The position numbers and the translations under genes are program-made. Positions 53,596 to 64,000 of a stretch of 64,000 bases of DNA are shown in pieces (the first letter of the stretch is position 1; each line of letters opens with the position of its first letter). The notes beneath the pieces are model-generated. The model was not told where the DNA came from. It made no database searches and was given only the letters and a program-made list of their open reading frames with translations. Origin of the DNA: Prunus persica (lineage: Eukaryota > Streptophyta > Magnoliopsida > Rosales > Rosaceae); assembly GCF_000346465.2 (NCBI RefSeq), contig NC_034014.1, positions 25,903,506 through 25,967,505 of the forward strand, given 5' to 3'.

Positions 53596-56500
53596 TTAGT
53601 TCAATGCAGATCCAATAAGAGTGTCTCTGACTTGCTTCAATACCTTGACAACATGGCTAATATCCATTCTCCCTCTAGGTGATTCCACTGAACAAGCAAC
53701 TCCAATTTTGAGTATTGCAACCAGGCAGTCCTGATTCAGGTCATCTTTTCCCTGCCCCACAATACATTTCTCTTCATAAGTTAATTCCTCATCTTCTCCT
53801 CTCCCTCCTTCAACAAACAATGGATCTAAAATTTCTGATATTTGTTCAGGCAATGCATTGCTAACAAAATTATGGAGTTGCATTCCGTCTTTAAACATGT
53901 CGTCAGTGGGCTTCTTTCCTGTGAACATCTCCCACAAAAGTATCCCAAAGCTGTATACATCCCCATACGTTGTAATCGTGCTTCCCATGCCATACTCTAC
54001 AACATTGTAGCTTTGATTATTACATTGGGTCCTCTCGTGTGCTTAGTTCAGTTGCACAGTCAATATTTTTCAGAAAATTTACCCAGCTATGAGACCTGAT
54101 GATTAATTGGTTTTGGTTTTGGTTTTCATGACAGTTCCCAGTTAATATTTTTCAAAATTTATTATAGAATGCAAGCGTGCAACAACAGTTAAATAGAACT
54201 GAAACAACAGAAACAGATAAGAGTTATAAACTACCTGGTGCAGCATACCCAACTGTTCCCTTCAATCCTACTGAGCTGCTTTGATTTAGATTGCATCTAG
54301 TTGTAGCTTCTGGAACGAACCTTGCTAATCCAAAATCACCCACATGAGCAATCAGATCATTGTCAAGTAGGATGTTGCTAGGCTTCAGATATCAATGAAC
54401 AATTGGATCTTGGCAATGATGATGAAGATAATCTAGAGCAGACGCCACATCAATGGCAATGTTTAATCTTTGGAGAAGACTTAGTATCCTCAAATCACCA
54501 TCTACATCCCCTGCTTCTGAAATTGGATGTAGCCAACTCTCCAGACTTCCATTGGGCATATGCTCATAGATAAGAGATTTGAAGTCATTACCTTGAAAAT
54601 CAAGACTTGAGCAATCAGTCAAGATTTTAACAAGATTCCGGTGCCAAATGTTTCTCAGGGCTTCACATTCAGCTACGAAGCTTTTTAGGGCTCCTTCTTG
54701 ATGTAGGTAGAGTACCTTTACTGCAACAGCAGTGTCATTTGGACCAAGAATTCCTATGTAGACAGAACCAAAGCTACCAGTACCAATTAAATTGGCAGAG
54801 GAAAATCCACCAGTAGCTTGAAGGAGAGTTTCATAAGATACCTTCAAATGAAATTCCTTAGTTGGTGAAGCATCTGTAGAAGGTTTCGCCTTCATCTTCC
54901 TTAACCGCCAGATAACTAGAAGAGGCATGACCAAAACGAGTCCCAGAAGTCCAGAAAGCAATAAGATCATTAATTTGAGTCCTTGAGATATCTTTCTTTT
55001 CTTTGGCTTACTGGCAATGCAAGCTGGGAATTCTAATTCAGGTATGCCTCCGCAAAGCTTTTGATTTCCTGCCACTGAAATTGCAGATGTATTTTTGAAA
55101 ACCCCTCCAGTTGGCACCCCACCCTCAAAGTGGTTGAAAGAAAGATTTAAGTTCACAAGGGAAAAGTGCTGAAAAAAACTGGAATTTGGCCAGATAAGTA
55201 GTAGTGTGAAAGATCCAAGTCTTGAAGTCCTCTCAAGGAACTAAAAGATGGAGGAATGGTTCCTTCAATCCAAGTGAAGGTGTTCTAAGGACACACAGCT
55301 ACCAAGGCTACTAGGAAGTTCTCCTGACAACTTATTCTCAGAATGATCCAAGTTTCCTAAATTTTTTGAAGGCTCCAACTTCTGAGGGCAGGGAACCAGT
55401 CAATTGATTATGAGCAAGGTTAAGGGAAATGGTTAGGGAAGACTGACTCATAAGTTGTTTGGGTATGGTTCCATTGAGATGATTCTGAGAAAGGTCTAGC
55501 TCTTGCAAGTATGAAAGAATTCCAAAACTCAAAGGAATAGTCCCCGTCAAGCGGTTCTTTTGAAGATAAAGAGCATATAGTTGAGTTATGTTGGCTAGTG
55601 ATGATGGAATCTGGCCAGAAAACTCATTTTCAGATAAATCTAATCTCCTTAGCATCCAAAGGTTACCAATAATAGCAGGAATACTACCACTGAAGTTATT
55701 TTTCTCCATTGTTAATTCAGTCAAGTTAACAAAGTTATTCTCGATACCACTAGGGATGCTTCCAGATAATTGATTTCTTCCCAGTCTCAATGACACAAGT
55801 TGGTTTGAGAAGTTGGATATGGAATTAGGCAAGACACCTCCAAATTGGTTATCACTTAGATCAAGAATTTGCAGGTTCCTGCATCTGCTTAAAGAGTTAA
55901 AGAAACTCAAGTCATCAGCTTCTCCTGTGCCTAGGGAATTGGAAGCAAGAACCAGCCACCACAGACTAGTTAAGCCTCCAAAATCAACTGTAATTTTTCC
56001 AGTGAAATCGCTTCCATTGGTATCAAATTCAAGAAGGTTTGAGGCATTGGACAATGATGTTGGCAGGGGTCCAGTGAATAGATTGTAAATTCAACACTAG
56101 CAAATTAGGAAGAGTGAAGCCCAAGTCTGATGGCAAACTCCCCTCTAGTTGATTGTATGGCAAACTAAACTTTGCAAGAGAGAAAGATTGTAAATTGAGG
56201 GAGGAACCATACCAGAAAGTTGATTAAGGCCAAGTCCAAGAAATTCTAAATTCTTCAAGCGGCCCAATGAGTCTGGTATTTTTCCTTCCAAACTGTTAAC
56301 TGCCAGAGACAGAGATTTTACAGAGGAAAGGTTGCCTATAGAGCTTGGAAGTAGTCCACTGAGGTTGTTATAGTGAAGCTTCTGCAATGACCCCAGCTGA
56401 AATGGGATTTTTCCAATCAACTTGTTGAAGCCTAAACGAAGCCAGATGAGGCTAGAACAAGCAGAGAGATTAGATGGGATTTCGCCGGAAACGAATTGTT

Positions 56501-56916
56501 GGACAAGTTGAGGTATTTGAGCCTGAAAAGATGGCCAATTTCTTGTGGGATCACATTGTGGAAGTGGTTGAGTTCAAGGTTAAGGCCTGAAAGGAAGGTG
56601 AGGTTTCCTATGTGAGGAGAGAGTGAGCCTACCAACTGATAGGAGCTCAAGTTCAGTGAGGTCACTCGTTGATGAAGGTGACCACAAGTGACACACCTGT
56701 CCAGTTGCAGCAATGGAGTGAATCGTTCCATGAGCTAAAAATGCCATGGGGGTCCTTGATTACTTGAGCTTTGATGGCGAGCAAGGCAAGCCTATCAGTC
56801 TCAGTTCCATTGGAAAAGGTGCATGCAGCTGCAAAAGTGGGAAATGGTGAATGCAGCAAGGTGATTATGAACAAATGTAGGACAAACAGATGGAAGAAAA
56901 TTGGGAGATATGCCAT
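53596..56916 (-). pseudogene. Decayed LRR receptor-like kinase of subfamily XII
   Basis: Minus-strand relic of a whole gene. ATG at 56916 with a signal peptide (FFHLFVLHLFIITLL) and N-cap (TDRLALLAIKAQV, CCNWTGV), then a frame change near 56680, another near 56480, an LRR stretch 56420-56145 with a shortened repeat, a break to 56054-55338, another break, then the end of the LRRs, membrane helix and kinase 55156-54392. In the catalytic loop, where HCDLKPSN is expected, a TGA occurs (54394-54392). The last exon (53996-53596) after a 238-nt intron is intact (GDVYSFGILLWEMFTGKKPT). It belongs to a different branch of subfamily XII than its three neighbours. At least five lesions, so not a sequencing slip. 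Confidence 0.9.
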
Positions 56917-59276
56917 TGCTGGTTCTGACTCTTCTGAGAAGATAATTGGATTGGGAGAAAGAAGCTATATAGGTTTAAGAGGTATGGGCATGTCTGTTTT
57001 TTGGAGGGATTCTTAAATAAAGACTCTTTGCCTTTTGGCTTAGCAATGCAAGTTGGTCCGTATTTTAGTGGCAAATTGGGGCGTTCTTTTTTCTTTTTGA
57101 TCAATGGAGAAGGGAGATTGGACTTTATGAGTGTCTTATATGCAGCAGAGTTTGGTGAAGTCAAAACTCTATCTTATTGGCTCACTAGTTTACTTGCGTA
57201 GCCATCAATCATCAATCTTCTTCGGACCAAAAACAAAATTATTATTCTTGTAGGAGCCCTGTTAAGGTGAGTCGTGCACGCTGACGTTTATGGTACTCAT
57301 AAAGCATCAACGACTAGAATCAATCCACGCATGCACGATCAATCTTAGCAAAATTCATATTGTATATACTATATAGCGTGCAACATTTTATAATAAATGT
57401 AGGGGGAAAGATGCCTCTATGGCGTAATGGACCAAATATATTTTGTCTTCCAAGTGTGAAACCAAAGACCAATTGACCAGAATCTGCAGTATGGTATGCT
57501 GTGTTTGAAGCTTAATAGATAGAAGGGTGCCCGTGGGTATTGATTAACTTATGCAGGTCCACACTTTCAATAAGGTGCATTAGTTTTAGTTGCAGTGGTC
57601 TAAGGTTGAGAAAGGACAATTCTTGGCTGTGTTCTAGTAATTTAAAACCTCAACCTTGTTTGTTTGGATATAAGATGAAAGTACTCAGAATTTTGGAATT
57701 GTTGGGGGCATGTGTTGATTTAGAAATCCTCTCATGCTCATATTATCGTGTGGATTCAGTGTGCACTGTAAGTGGTATTATTGTGTGGATTCAGTGTGCA
57801 TTGTAAGTGGTCAATCGACCGACTAAATAGTACTGGTCAACCGGCCATTTATAATGCACGCTGAATCTAGACAAGCTCATAATTGATTTAGGCCTATATG
57901 TTTTTCTCATGAAGTCTGCTATTGGGCTATATGGGCTTTGAATACTAGGGCCAGAAGGCTGCTTTGGTCAATTGCGTTGAGTATAAACTTGTGGCCCAAG
58001 AAAGAGAAGTTGACCCTTTTGAATCTTGATACTAAAGATAAGATGCATGAAATGAAACTCACTGCACATGAAGCTTTCGCTTGTAGCCATCCATAACCAT
58101 AAGAAAATACTTTCTCCATTGACTGGGGTAAGAAAGTTACCTCAACTTGAAGCGCAGAGTGCACAAGTCACAATGTCTAAAAGCCGACCCAAATTTAAAT
58201 ATTTACCCAACCCAAGAACCAGATCGATAAACTGCTATTTTCATTTTCTCGGGTCTTTGATACACGGTAACCCAGGTGCAAACCAAGGCCCAGTTTTTAT
58301 TTTTTTATTTTTTTATTTTTTTGTAATCAATGTAAAGTGTAAATATACTAAATGAGCAATAAATGACCATCAGAACAGAAGTGCCACGTGACACCATCAC
58401 CGTCCAGCCTTTACTCCAACCATCAAAATAAATTTCAGACTGATTGTAGGTTTGATCATGTAAAGACCTTTTTAACCCATTGGCCATGAGGTGATACAGG
58501 GATGAGCTTTGGAAGTTTTCTTCATTATCTGAAATATATATAATTATAAATTAATGTGTAACTTTTCTTTTTGTTTACAAATTCCCGTTTTAAATCTCAT
58601 TTTGTATCTTTATTATATTTGAGAAAGAGAAAAGAAAAGAAATATAACCCTAGAACCTTTTTTTTTCTTCTAATAGTATATTCTTAAAGAGACTATTCAC
58701 CCAATGAACAAAATTTAAAATAGACATTACGAACTCAAAGTTGTTTAAATATGGTCAACACAACTATTTATTATTTTTTTTTAATTTTAAAATTAATTTT
58801 AAATTTTAAATAAAAAAACCTCTCGCAGGCACGAAATCTCTTGTAAAGAGACTAATAAACCTTTAAGATAAAGTTATAAAACAAATCTATGAATAAGAAT
58901 GATATAATTGAAAAACAATATTTGTGCCTGATAAGTAATACTACGTACATCACGCAAATTATTACTAGTTTTAAGCAAGCTACATACATCGTGTATATTA
59001 CTACTAGTTTTAAGCAATTAAAGCAGAAAACGCAACATTTGCCAGTTTTAGTGGTTATTATTAACACTAAAACGGATTAAGGGCTGAGATTGTGAGATTG
59101 AAACAAGCAGTGATTACGGAGTATATGATGTTGAAGACCACATCTTCACATTATCTTTCTCTCCATGCTTTGCTTTGAATCATGTCCCTATGATGAACTG
59201 TAAAACCTGAAAAATGGTTGGTTGAGATTCTCACGTTGGGGTAAAAGTCAGATTCAACTCAACCCCAAATAGTGAT
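56917..59276. other. Intergenic DNA
   Basis: No gene seen. Includes the upstream DNA of the receptor-kinase pseudogene, a small direct repeat (TGTGGATTCAGTGTGCA at 57748 and 57784), AT-rich stretches (58540-58880) and a doubled TACTAGTTTTAAGCAA motif at 58964 and 59001. Confidence 0.5.
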
Positions 59277-59277
59277 G

Positions 59278-59350
59278 ACGTGTCCCAAAGCCACGTGGAA
59301 TCGGATCCGAAATCTTTATCCCCATAAAGGGCCCCACCACTATATATACA
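59278..59350 (+). promoter_or_regulatory. Promoter of the CBM20 gene: ABRE-like site, G-box and TATA box
   Basis: ACGTGTC at 59278-59284 (ABRE-like), a full palindromic G-box CCACGTGG at 59291-59298 and TATATATACA at 59341-59350, about 170 bases before the ATG. G-box plus ABRE next to a TATA box is the usual layout of light- or ABA-responsive plant promoters; the response itself is inferred. Confidence 0.6.
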
Positions 59351-59522
59351 ACAACACTAAACGTCGACCCTTCACTCAACGAAATTAGCCAAGAGAAAAA
59401 GTGATAGAGACCCATACAAGCAAACAAAAACTTCTCTCTTTACCTCCTCTCTTTCTCTCTCTCTCTGGAAATCGAAAGCAACCAACTTTGATTACAATTC
59501 GACTTGTTTCAGTGACCGAGTT

Positions 59523-62500
59523 ATGAAGACCCTGGTGAGCCCGAGTTCGAGGGTGGTCGTGGACAAGCACTGGGACAGAGAGAAGAATGCCTTTGTTCAC
59601 AGGCTTGAAGCTTGTTTTCTTAGGCCTAAGCGAAGTGTGGATTTTCGGTTCTTGAATTTGGTGTGTTTTCTGCAACAGAGCAAGCCTGTCAAGCCAGTCA
59701 AGCCAGTCATTTGTCTCTCATCAAAAACCCAGGTCACCTTCTTCATCTGTCTGCACCTTCATGATTTCATTTCTTGATTTTTGAAAAAGTTTTGCCTTTT
59801 GTTTTCTCTGTTTCTGTTTCTAGAATATCGTATATTTTTTCTCTGCTTTTATCATCACCCTTTTCTTTTTCTGTTGCGGAGAAAGTTTTGGAATCTTGCT
59901 TTGGATTGGGGCTGAAGAGGGTACTGCTAGATTCTCAACTTTTCTTCTTCTTTTTGTTCTGTTTGATTCTTGAATATATTTTTAATGGGCGCTTTTGTGA
60001 AGGATTGAAGCTTAGGCAATCATATGAGATGTCAATCTTGTTACTTTTGCACGACACTGAGTTTGAACTTTTCACCACTAGTTTTTGTTTGTTTCTTCTT
60101 TTCGTTTATTTATGTATGTTTTCAAGATCAAGAAACGTATAAGAGAACCTTTATACGCGTGTTCATCTTGTTCTGGAAGCTTTGTTTCATAGAGATAGAA
60201 TCATGCAATGTAATGGGAAGATGCAGGAAAAAGATGATTTACAAAATTTGCTTTTTTTCTTTCATTCGGATTTTAATCATTATCCAAGAAGACAATGTAT
60301 TAATCTGAGTACTACTTGTACTGAAATAGTCAATCTGATTTTTGAGCATTCTCTATGCAGACTGAATTGGAGGTGACAGATGATCAAATCCAAGAAACAC
60401 GTAAGTCCTTTGTCTTTTTTCTTTTTTTCTTTTTTTTTTTTGATAATAAAAAAATTCTGCATTTTTGTCTCACTGAAAGTATTCCATGTTGTGCAGATCA
60501 TACAAAAACTATTCATGTCAAATTCCAGTTGCAGAAAGAGTGCTCGTTTGGGCAGCAGTTCCTCATAGTAGGGGATGATCCTATGTTCGGTTTGTGGGAC
60601 CCTTCAAGCGCAATACCGATGAACTGGTCAGATGGGAATGTGTGGACCGTTGAGCTGGTGAGTAAAAATCTACCAAGAAGTGAATTTTTTTTTGTTAAGT
60701 GAAGACCGGGTTTGGATTTTGATATGTTTGTGTTTAATCAGGATATACCAGTTGGGAAATCGGTCCAGTTCAAGTTCATACTCAAAGAAATCACAGGGAA
60801 TATCTTGTGGCAGCCTGGCCCAGATCGAATTTTCCAGACCTGGGAAACCAAGAACACAATCACTGTTTGTGAAGATTGGGCAGATGCTGAACTTCAGAAA
60901 ATAATAGAGGAAAATCAAGCTAATCAAAGTGTTGGTTCTAATGTTAACTCAGATATGTCGATTGTAGCTGAGAACCTGACTCTTCCAGAAGAACTGGCTT
61001 TGAATATCACCAAGGAACCAACCATTGCTGATAGTAGCACTGATCTAGCAGAGAAACCATTGGTGGAACCATGGAAGGAACAAATTGTTGCTGATAAAGT
61101 TTCTCCTTCACAAGAGGAACCCAAAACTACTGTTGCAGAGAATGTTACCCCAAAATGGCCAAAGTCATATATGGAACCATGCGAGGAACAAATTGCTGCA
61201 AGAACTAAAGTGGTTGACGAAGAGAGAGTTATTTTTCCAAGTGAGGAGTATGCAGCCATCTCCAATAAGGAGTTGTTGGTGGCAGACAACATTTTTGGCA
61301 ATAATGGCAGAGCTGCAACAGAAAGGAACCTTTCAAGCACTCACATTGAGGGAAGCCTAATCAACTATGAAGAAGGTCATGTTCTGGTACCTGGCTTGAC
61401 TGCTTCACCAGCTATTCCAACTGAAGAAGCAAAGAAAGAGAAAGTTGAGAAACAGATGTCTTTTGATGATGGCTCAGTTGGAGCCTTCGAAGCCAAGGAT
61501 CTTAAGATGCCAGAGGTAACTGCTTGATGAGAGTGCAAGTTCTTTTTCTTTCTCTTTGTCTTCTACTACTTTTACCTCAGCCTGAAATAACACTCCATTC
61601 CATTTCCGTAAACCTCGAGTTGTCCAGGACTATAGGAGATTCTTTACTTTCAAATAGTTTTTGGTTCCATCTTGTATGTTTTTGGAATCGATGTTTGTAT
61701 GGAGAAAAGTTCAAGAAGATGATGTATGGCAAGGTATCTATTTGATTTCATCAATCCAACTAAAAGATTAGAAACGTTTTGTTCCTTACAATCAGCTGTC
61801 AACAAGTTGAACATCTTCACACTATATTGTTGTAATAAAATTTGTATGCTACAGCAGTTTAAGCAATAGAAACCACAAGCAAGTTTTCTCCTAGTGCAAA
61901 TCAAATTTGTGCTGTGTGATTAAAACTGAACTATCCGCTGTCAAAATGTGACACTGATTGCTCTATCAAGCATTTCATTTATTTGTTTTCTGCTGGTAAT
62001 CCTTGAGCATTTCCATAGTCAAATATTCAATATACAGGAACCCTATTGCTAAATCATGCGGATGATGTTGTACGTATAATCATTCACCAATACTATTGCA
62101 TATCGTTTGTGATTAGTGTTATGCCTAAGGTTATGTATTGTTCTCAACAGCAGATTTTGATATAGCTGTTCGTCCTTGTTAATGCTATTGTTGATGTCCT
62201 CTTTTCTGTTACTTTTCATGTACTCAAACCAATAGATTCAGCTAGGCTTGAAGCAAGAGCCATACAGTGACCCACCTCAAGCAGAAACAACTGCTATCAT
62301 CAAGGATAAAGTACAGAGTTTCGACGATGAACTTGAGCAAAGCCCTGCTAAAAATGCAGAACATTCCAACTCAGAGTCAGCCAACGGTAGTGTCTTGCAC
62401 AATGACCCACCTCAAGAAGAAACAAATGCCATGATCAACGATAACGAAGAGAAGTCTGAGGACGATCAACTCAACCAAATGCATCACCCTGCTAAATGGG

Positions 62501-62607
62501 CAGACCAGTCTGACTCAGAGCCAATCAACGATAATGTCTTAGACAATGACGTACAATGGGGTCGTAAAATGCTGCAGAAATTTCTGAATAATTTCCGATT
62601 GCTTTAG
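59523..62607 (+). CDS. Starch-binding (CBM20) domain protein, five exons
   Basis: Exons 59523-59732, 60361-60400, 60497-60657, 60742-61515 and 62236-62607; all introns GT-AG; frame kept throughout; product 518 aa. Residues 1-70 lack acidic clusters and are basic, so possibly a plastid transit region. A CBM20 fold spans about residues 86-190 ([60 protein letters not shown]), with the Trp residues used to bind starch. The long remainder is acidic, low complexity and repeat-like ([15 protein letters not shown] versus [32 protein letters not shown] versus [15 protein letters not shown]), probably disordered. It resembles plant carbohydrate-binding-like fold proteins without an attached enzyme. 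Function in starch metabolism is inferred from the domain only. Confidence 0.85.
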
Positions 62608-64000
62608 TACTATCGACCTTGTAGAAAACCTGGGAAGGAATTTCTTGAATCCATTTAAGGCTGTGACTCTCCTGCTTTGTTGCTGAAGTTTTCTGGTGGC
62701 CCGCAAAGAGGACAGGGGAGAGGGTAGCAATTATTGTATATGTAGTACATATGAACTTGGTTGTTTTCAAACTAGTAGTATTGCTGCTTTCTTAGGATGT
62801 AAGAGTGCTCTCAGGTTTTGTATTTTTTTGGTCTGTCATATGCATACCAGGACATATCAATTCTGTCATGATATGTGGGAGGAGAATTTGTACCAGATAC
62901 AACAAACTTTTGTAAAGTTTCTTCATGATGCTAATTGAATAAGGATTTGATTGCTTCTTTCTAACGTTGTCATGAAATTAGGGTAAGACATAATTATAAG
63001 GTGGGAGTTGCAGAACGAACCACCGGGAAGAATGAAAATGCTCAATTCCAAATTCCAAGCCAAGTACTGAGAGCCTTGGTGTTCATTATCAAACATTGCC
63101 CACAACGTACGGCATTTGGGTGCTTTTTTTGCCTCATTTCGAGGTCGGTATCTTGTTAAAATATAAGCACTCGACTGTTGAGATTTATAATTTCAACCAT
63201 TACAGCTAGATTTGTATATGCCTTTTTTTTTTTTCAATCTGAGATTCTGAAGCCAGATCTTTATAGTTTATCTTTTGGGTCGAATGAAGCAAATTTCACT
63301 ACTTTCCTACTCCATATTTTATTTTCTTCCTTGCATTCCAGTCTACCTGTATCTGATACCATATGAAGAAATGAGGAAAAAAATACATTTTCGAAAAACA
63401 CAATTTATTTACTTTGGCTCAACAAATTTATTTAAGAGAAACGCTAACTACCTTTCCCACTTACTATTTTTCTTTGTCTTTGTTCATTAACGGATCATAT
63501 TAATTCTTTATTTTTCTTTGTCTTTGTTCATTAACGTATCATATTAATTCTTTGTCTTTGTCCACCAACTTTGTTATTGGACCAGATTTACAATCAAATA
63601 ATTGCGTGATGGAAATAAATTAAGCAACTTCCTCCAATATTACATCAGGCTTTCTGACCAAACCCGTAAATCCTGTGTGTTTTCAACTTCACAATATCCT
63701 GGGTGTGTTATTTGAAGCAAGGATGGACAGATTATGATATTTGAATCTGAACTAACTTTGTTTCCGGAACAAGACGGTCTCAAATTTCACTTTCCATGCA
63801 GAAACCCTTGTATTCATTCTAATTTACGCTAAAGTTCAAAGGGTTAAAAAGCATATAACTATATATTCATGTGAAAGCCAAGATGACCTGATGAATCAGA
63901 GATATAAACATCTCCAACCTCAGTTTTCCATTATGTACGCGAGAAAAGATGGGGCAAGATGACAAAAAAATAGCCCACCTTTCCACCGACAAAATTACAC
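62608..64000. other. 3' flank of the CBM20 gene and intergenic DNA
   Basis: 3' UTR to about 62940, then no gene seen. A near-perfect direct repeat (CTTTGTCTTTGTTCATTAAC, then G(G/T)ATCATATTAATTCTTT) lies at 63471-63552. Confidence 0.5.
63471..63562. repeat. Short tandem direct repeat
   Basis: Two copies of about 47 bases built on CTTTGTCTTTGTTCATTAAC with a third partial start; one base differs. Confidence 0.8.

Noticed and set aside
57540..57806. 88-codon open frame in the intergenic region
   Set aside because: No recognisable motif, no splice or promoter context, and it includes part of a small direct repeat.

Overview
This is a nuclear genomic window from a flowering plant, almost certainly a eudicot: GT-AG introns, plant-only families (DUF247, LRR-RLK subfamily XII, plastid bTHXc/RPS31) and a Cassandra element. 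Gene content and retroelement style fit Rosaceae, but that is an impression I cannot verify from sequence alone.

Region 1 (1-16.4 kb) is a small-gene district built by repeated local duplication. Three DUF247 (UPF0481) genes lie in tandem on the + strand: the last 63 codons of one (1-192) and two complete two-exon genes (2499-4060, 5998-7622). They are followed by minus-strand type II Golgi glycosyltransferases of the alpha-1,4-galactosyltransferase-like family: one intact (8254-9603), one decayed copy that lost its DXD region (about 11340-12077) and one more distant intact copy (15051-16415). Between them sit a three-exon plastid ribosomal protein gene, RPS31/bTHXc (12988-13562), and an uncharacterised Ser-rich/Arg-rich protein gene (14036-14653). 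Crumbs of the same genes (glycosyltransferase 3' end at 4.3-4.5 kb, RPS31 first exon at 10.55 kb, DUF247 at 10.69 kb) show that the duplication unit once included them all.

Region 2 (16.4-34 kb) holds a recent tandem pair of LRR receptor kinases of subfamily XII (20110-23436 and 30309-33656), non-RD kinases of the FLS2/EFR/Xa21 type. A Ty1/copia retrotransposon with two 411-bp LTRs and a CATGT target duplication (23532-28565) landed just 3' of the first gene after the duplication; the second gene keeps the empty site. The pair's upstream flanks are also duplicated, but a block of about 0.8-0.9 kb is inverted in one copy, and copy 1 additionally gained a hAT MITE and a solo LTR.

Region 3 (34-49.7 kb) is a transposon nest. 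A TIR element (inverted ends at 34065 and 47225) contains a minus-strand L1-type LINE. The LINE is broken by a 3.3-kb non-autonomous hAT element, a probable LTR with a Mutator-like element and a three-LTR Cassandra TRIM inside it, a Harbinger-like element, and an unclassified 1.2-kb insert. Several boundaries are fixed by perfect target-site duplications.

Region 4 (50-57 kb) has a third LRR-XII kinase (50039-53269) convergent with a decayed minus-strand LRR-XII pseudogene (53596-56916). Region 5 (57-64 kb) has a five-exon gene for a CBM20 starch-binding-domain protein (59523-62607), with a G-box, an ABRE-like site and a TATA box upstream. The receptor kinases would act at the plasma membrane in immune perception, the glycosyltransferases in the Golgi, and RPS31 in the plastid (the CBM20 protein possibly there too). 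They look like neighbours by genome history rather than a pathway cluster.
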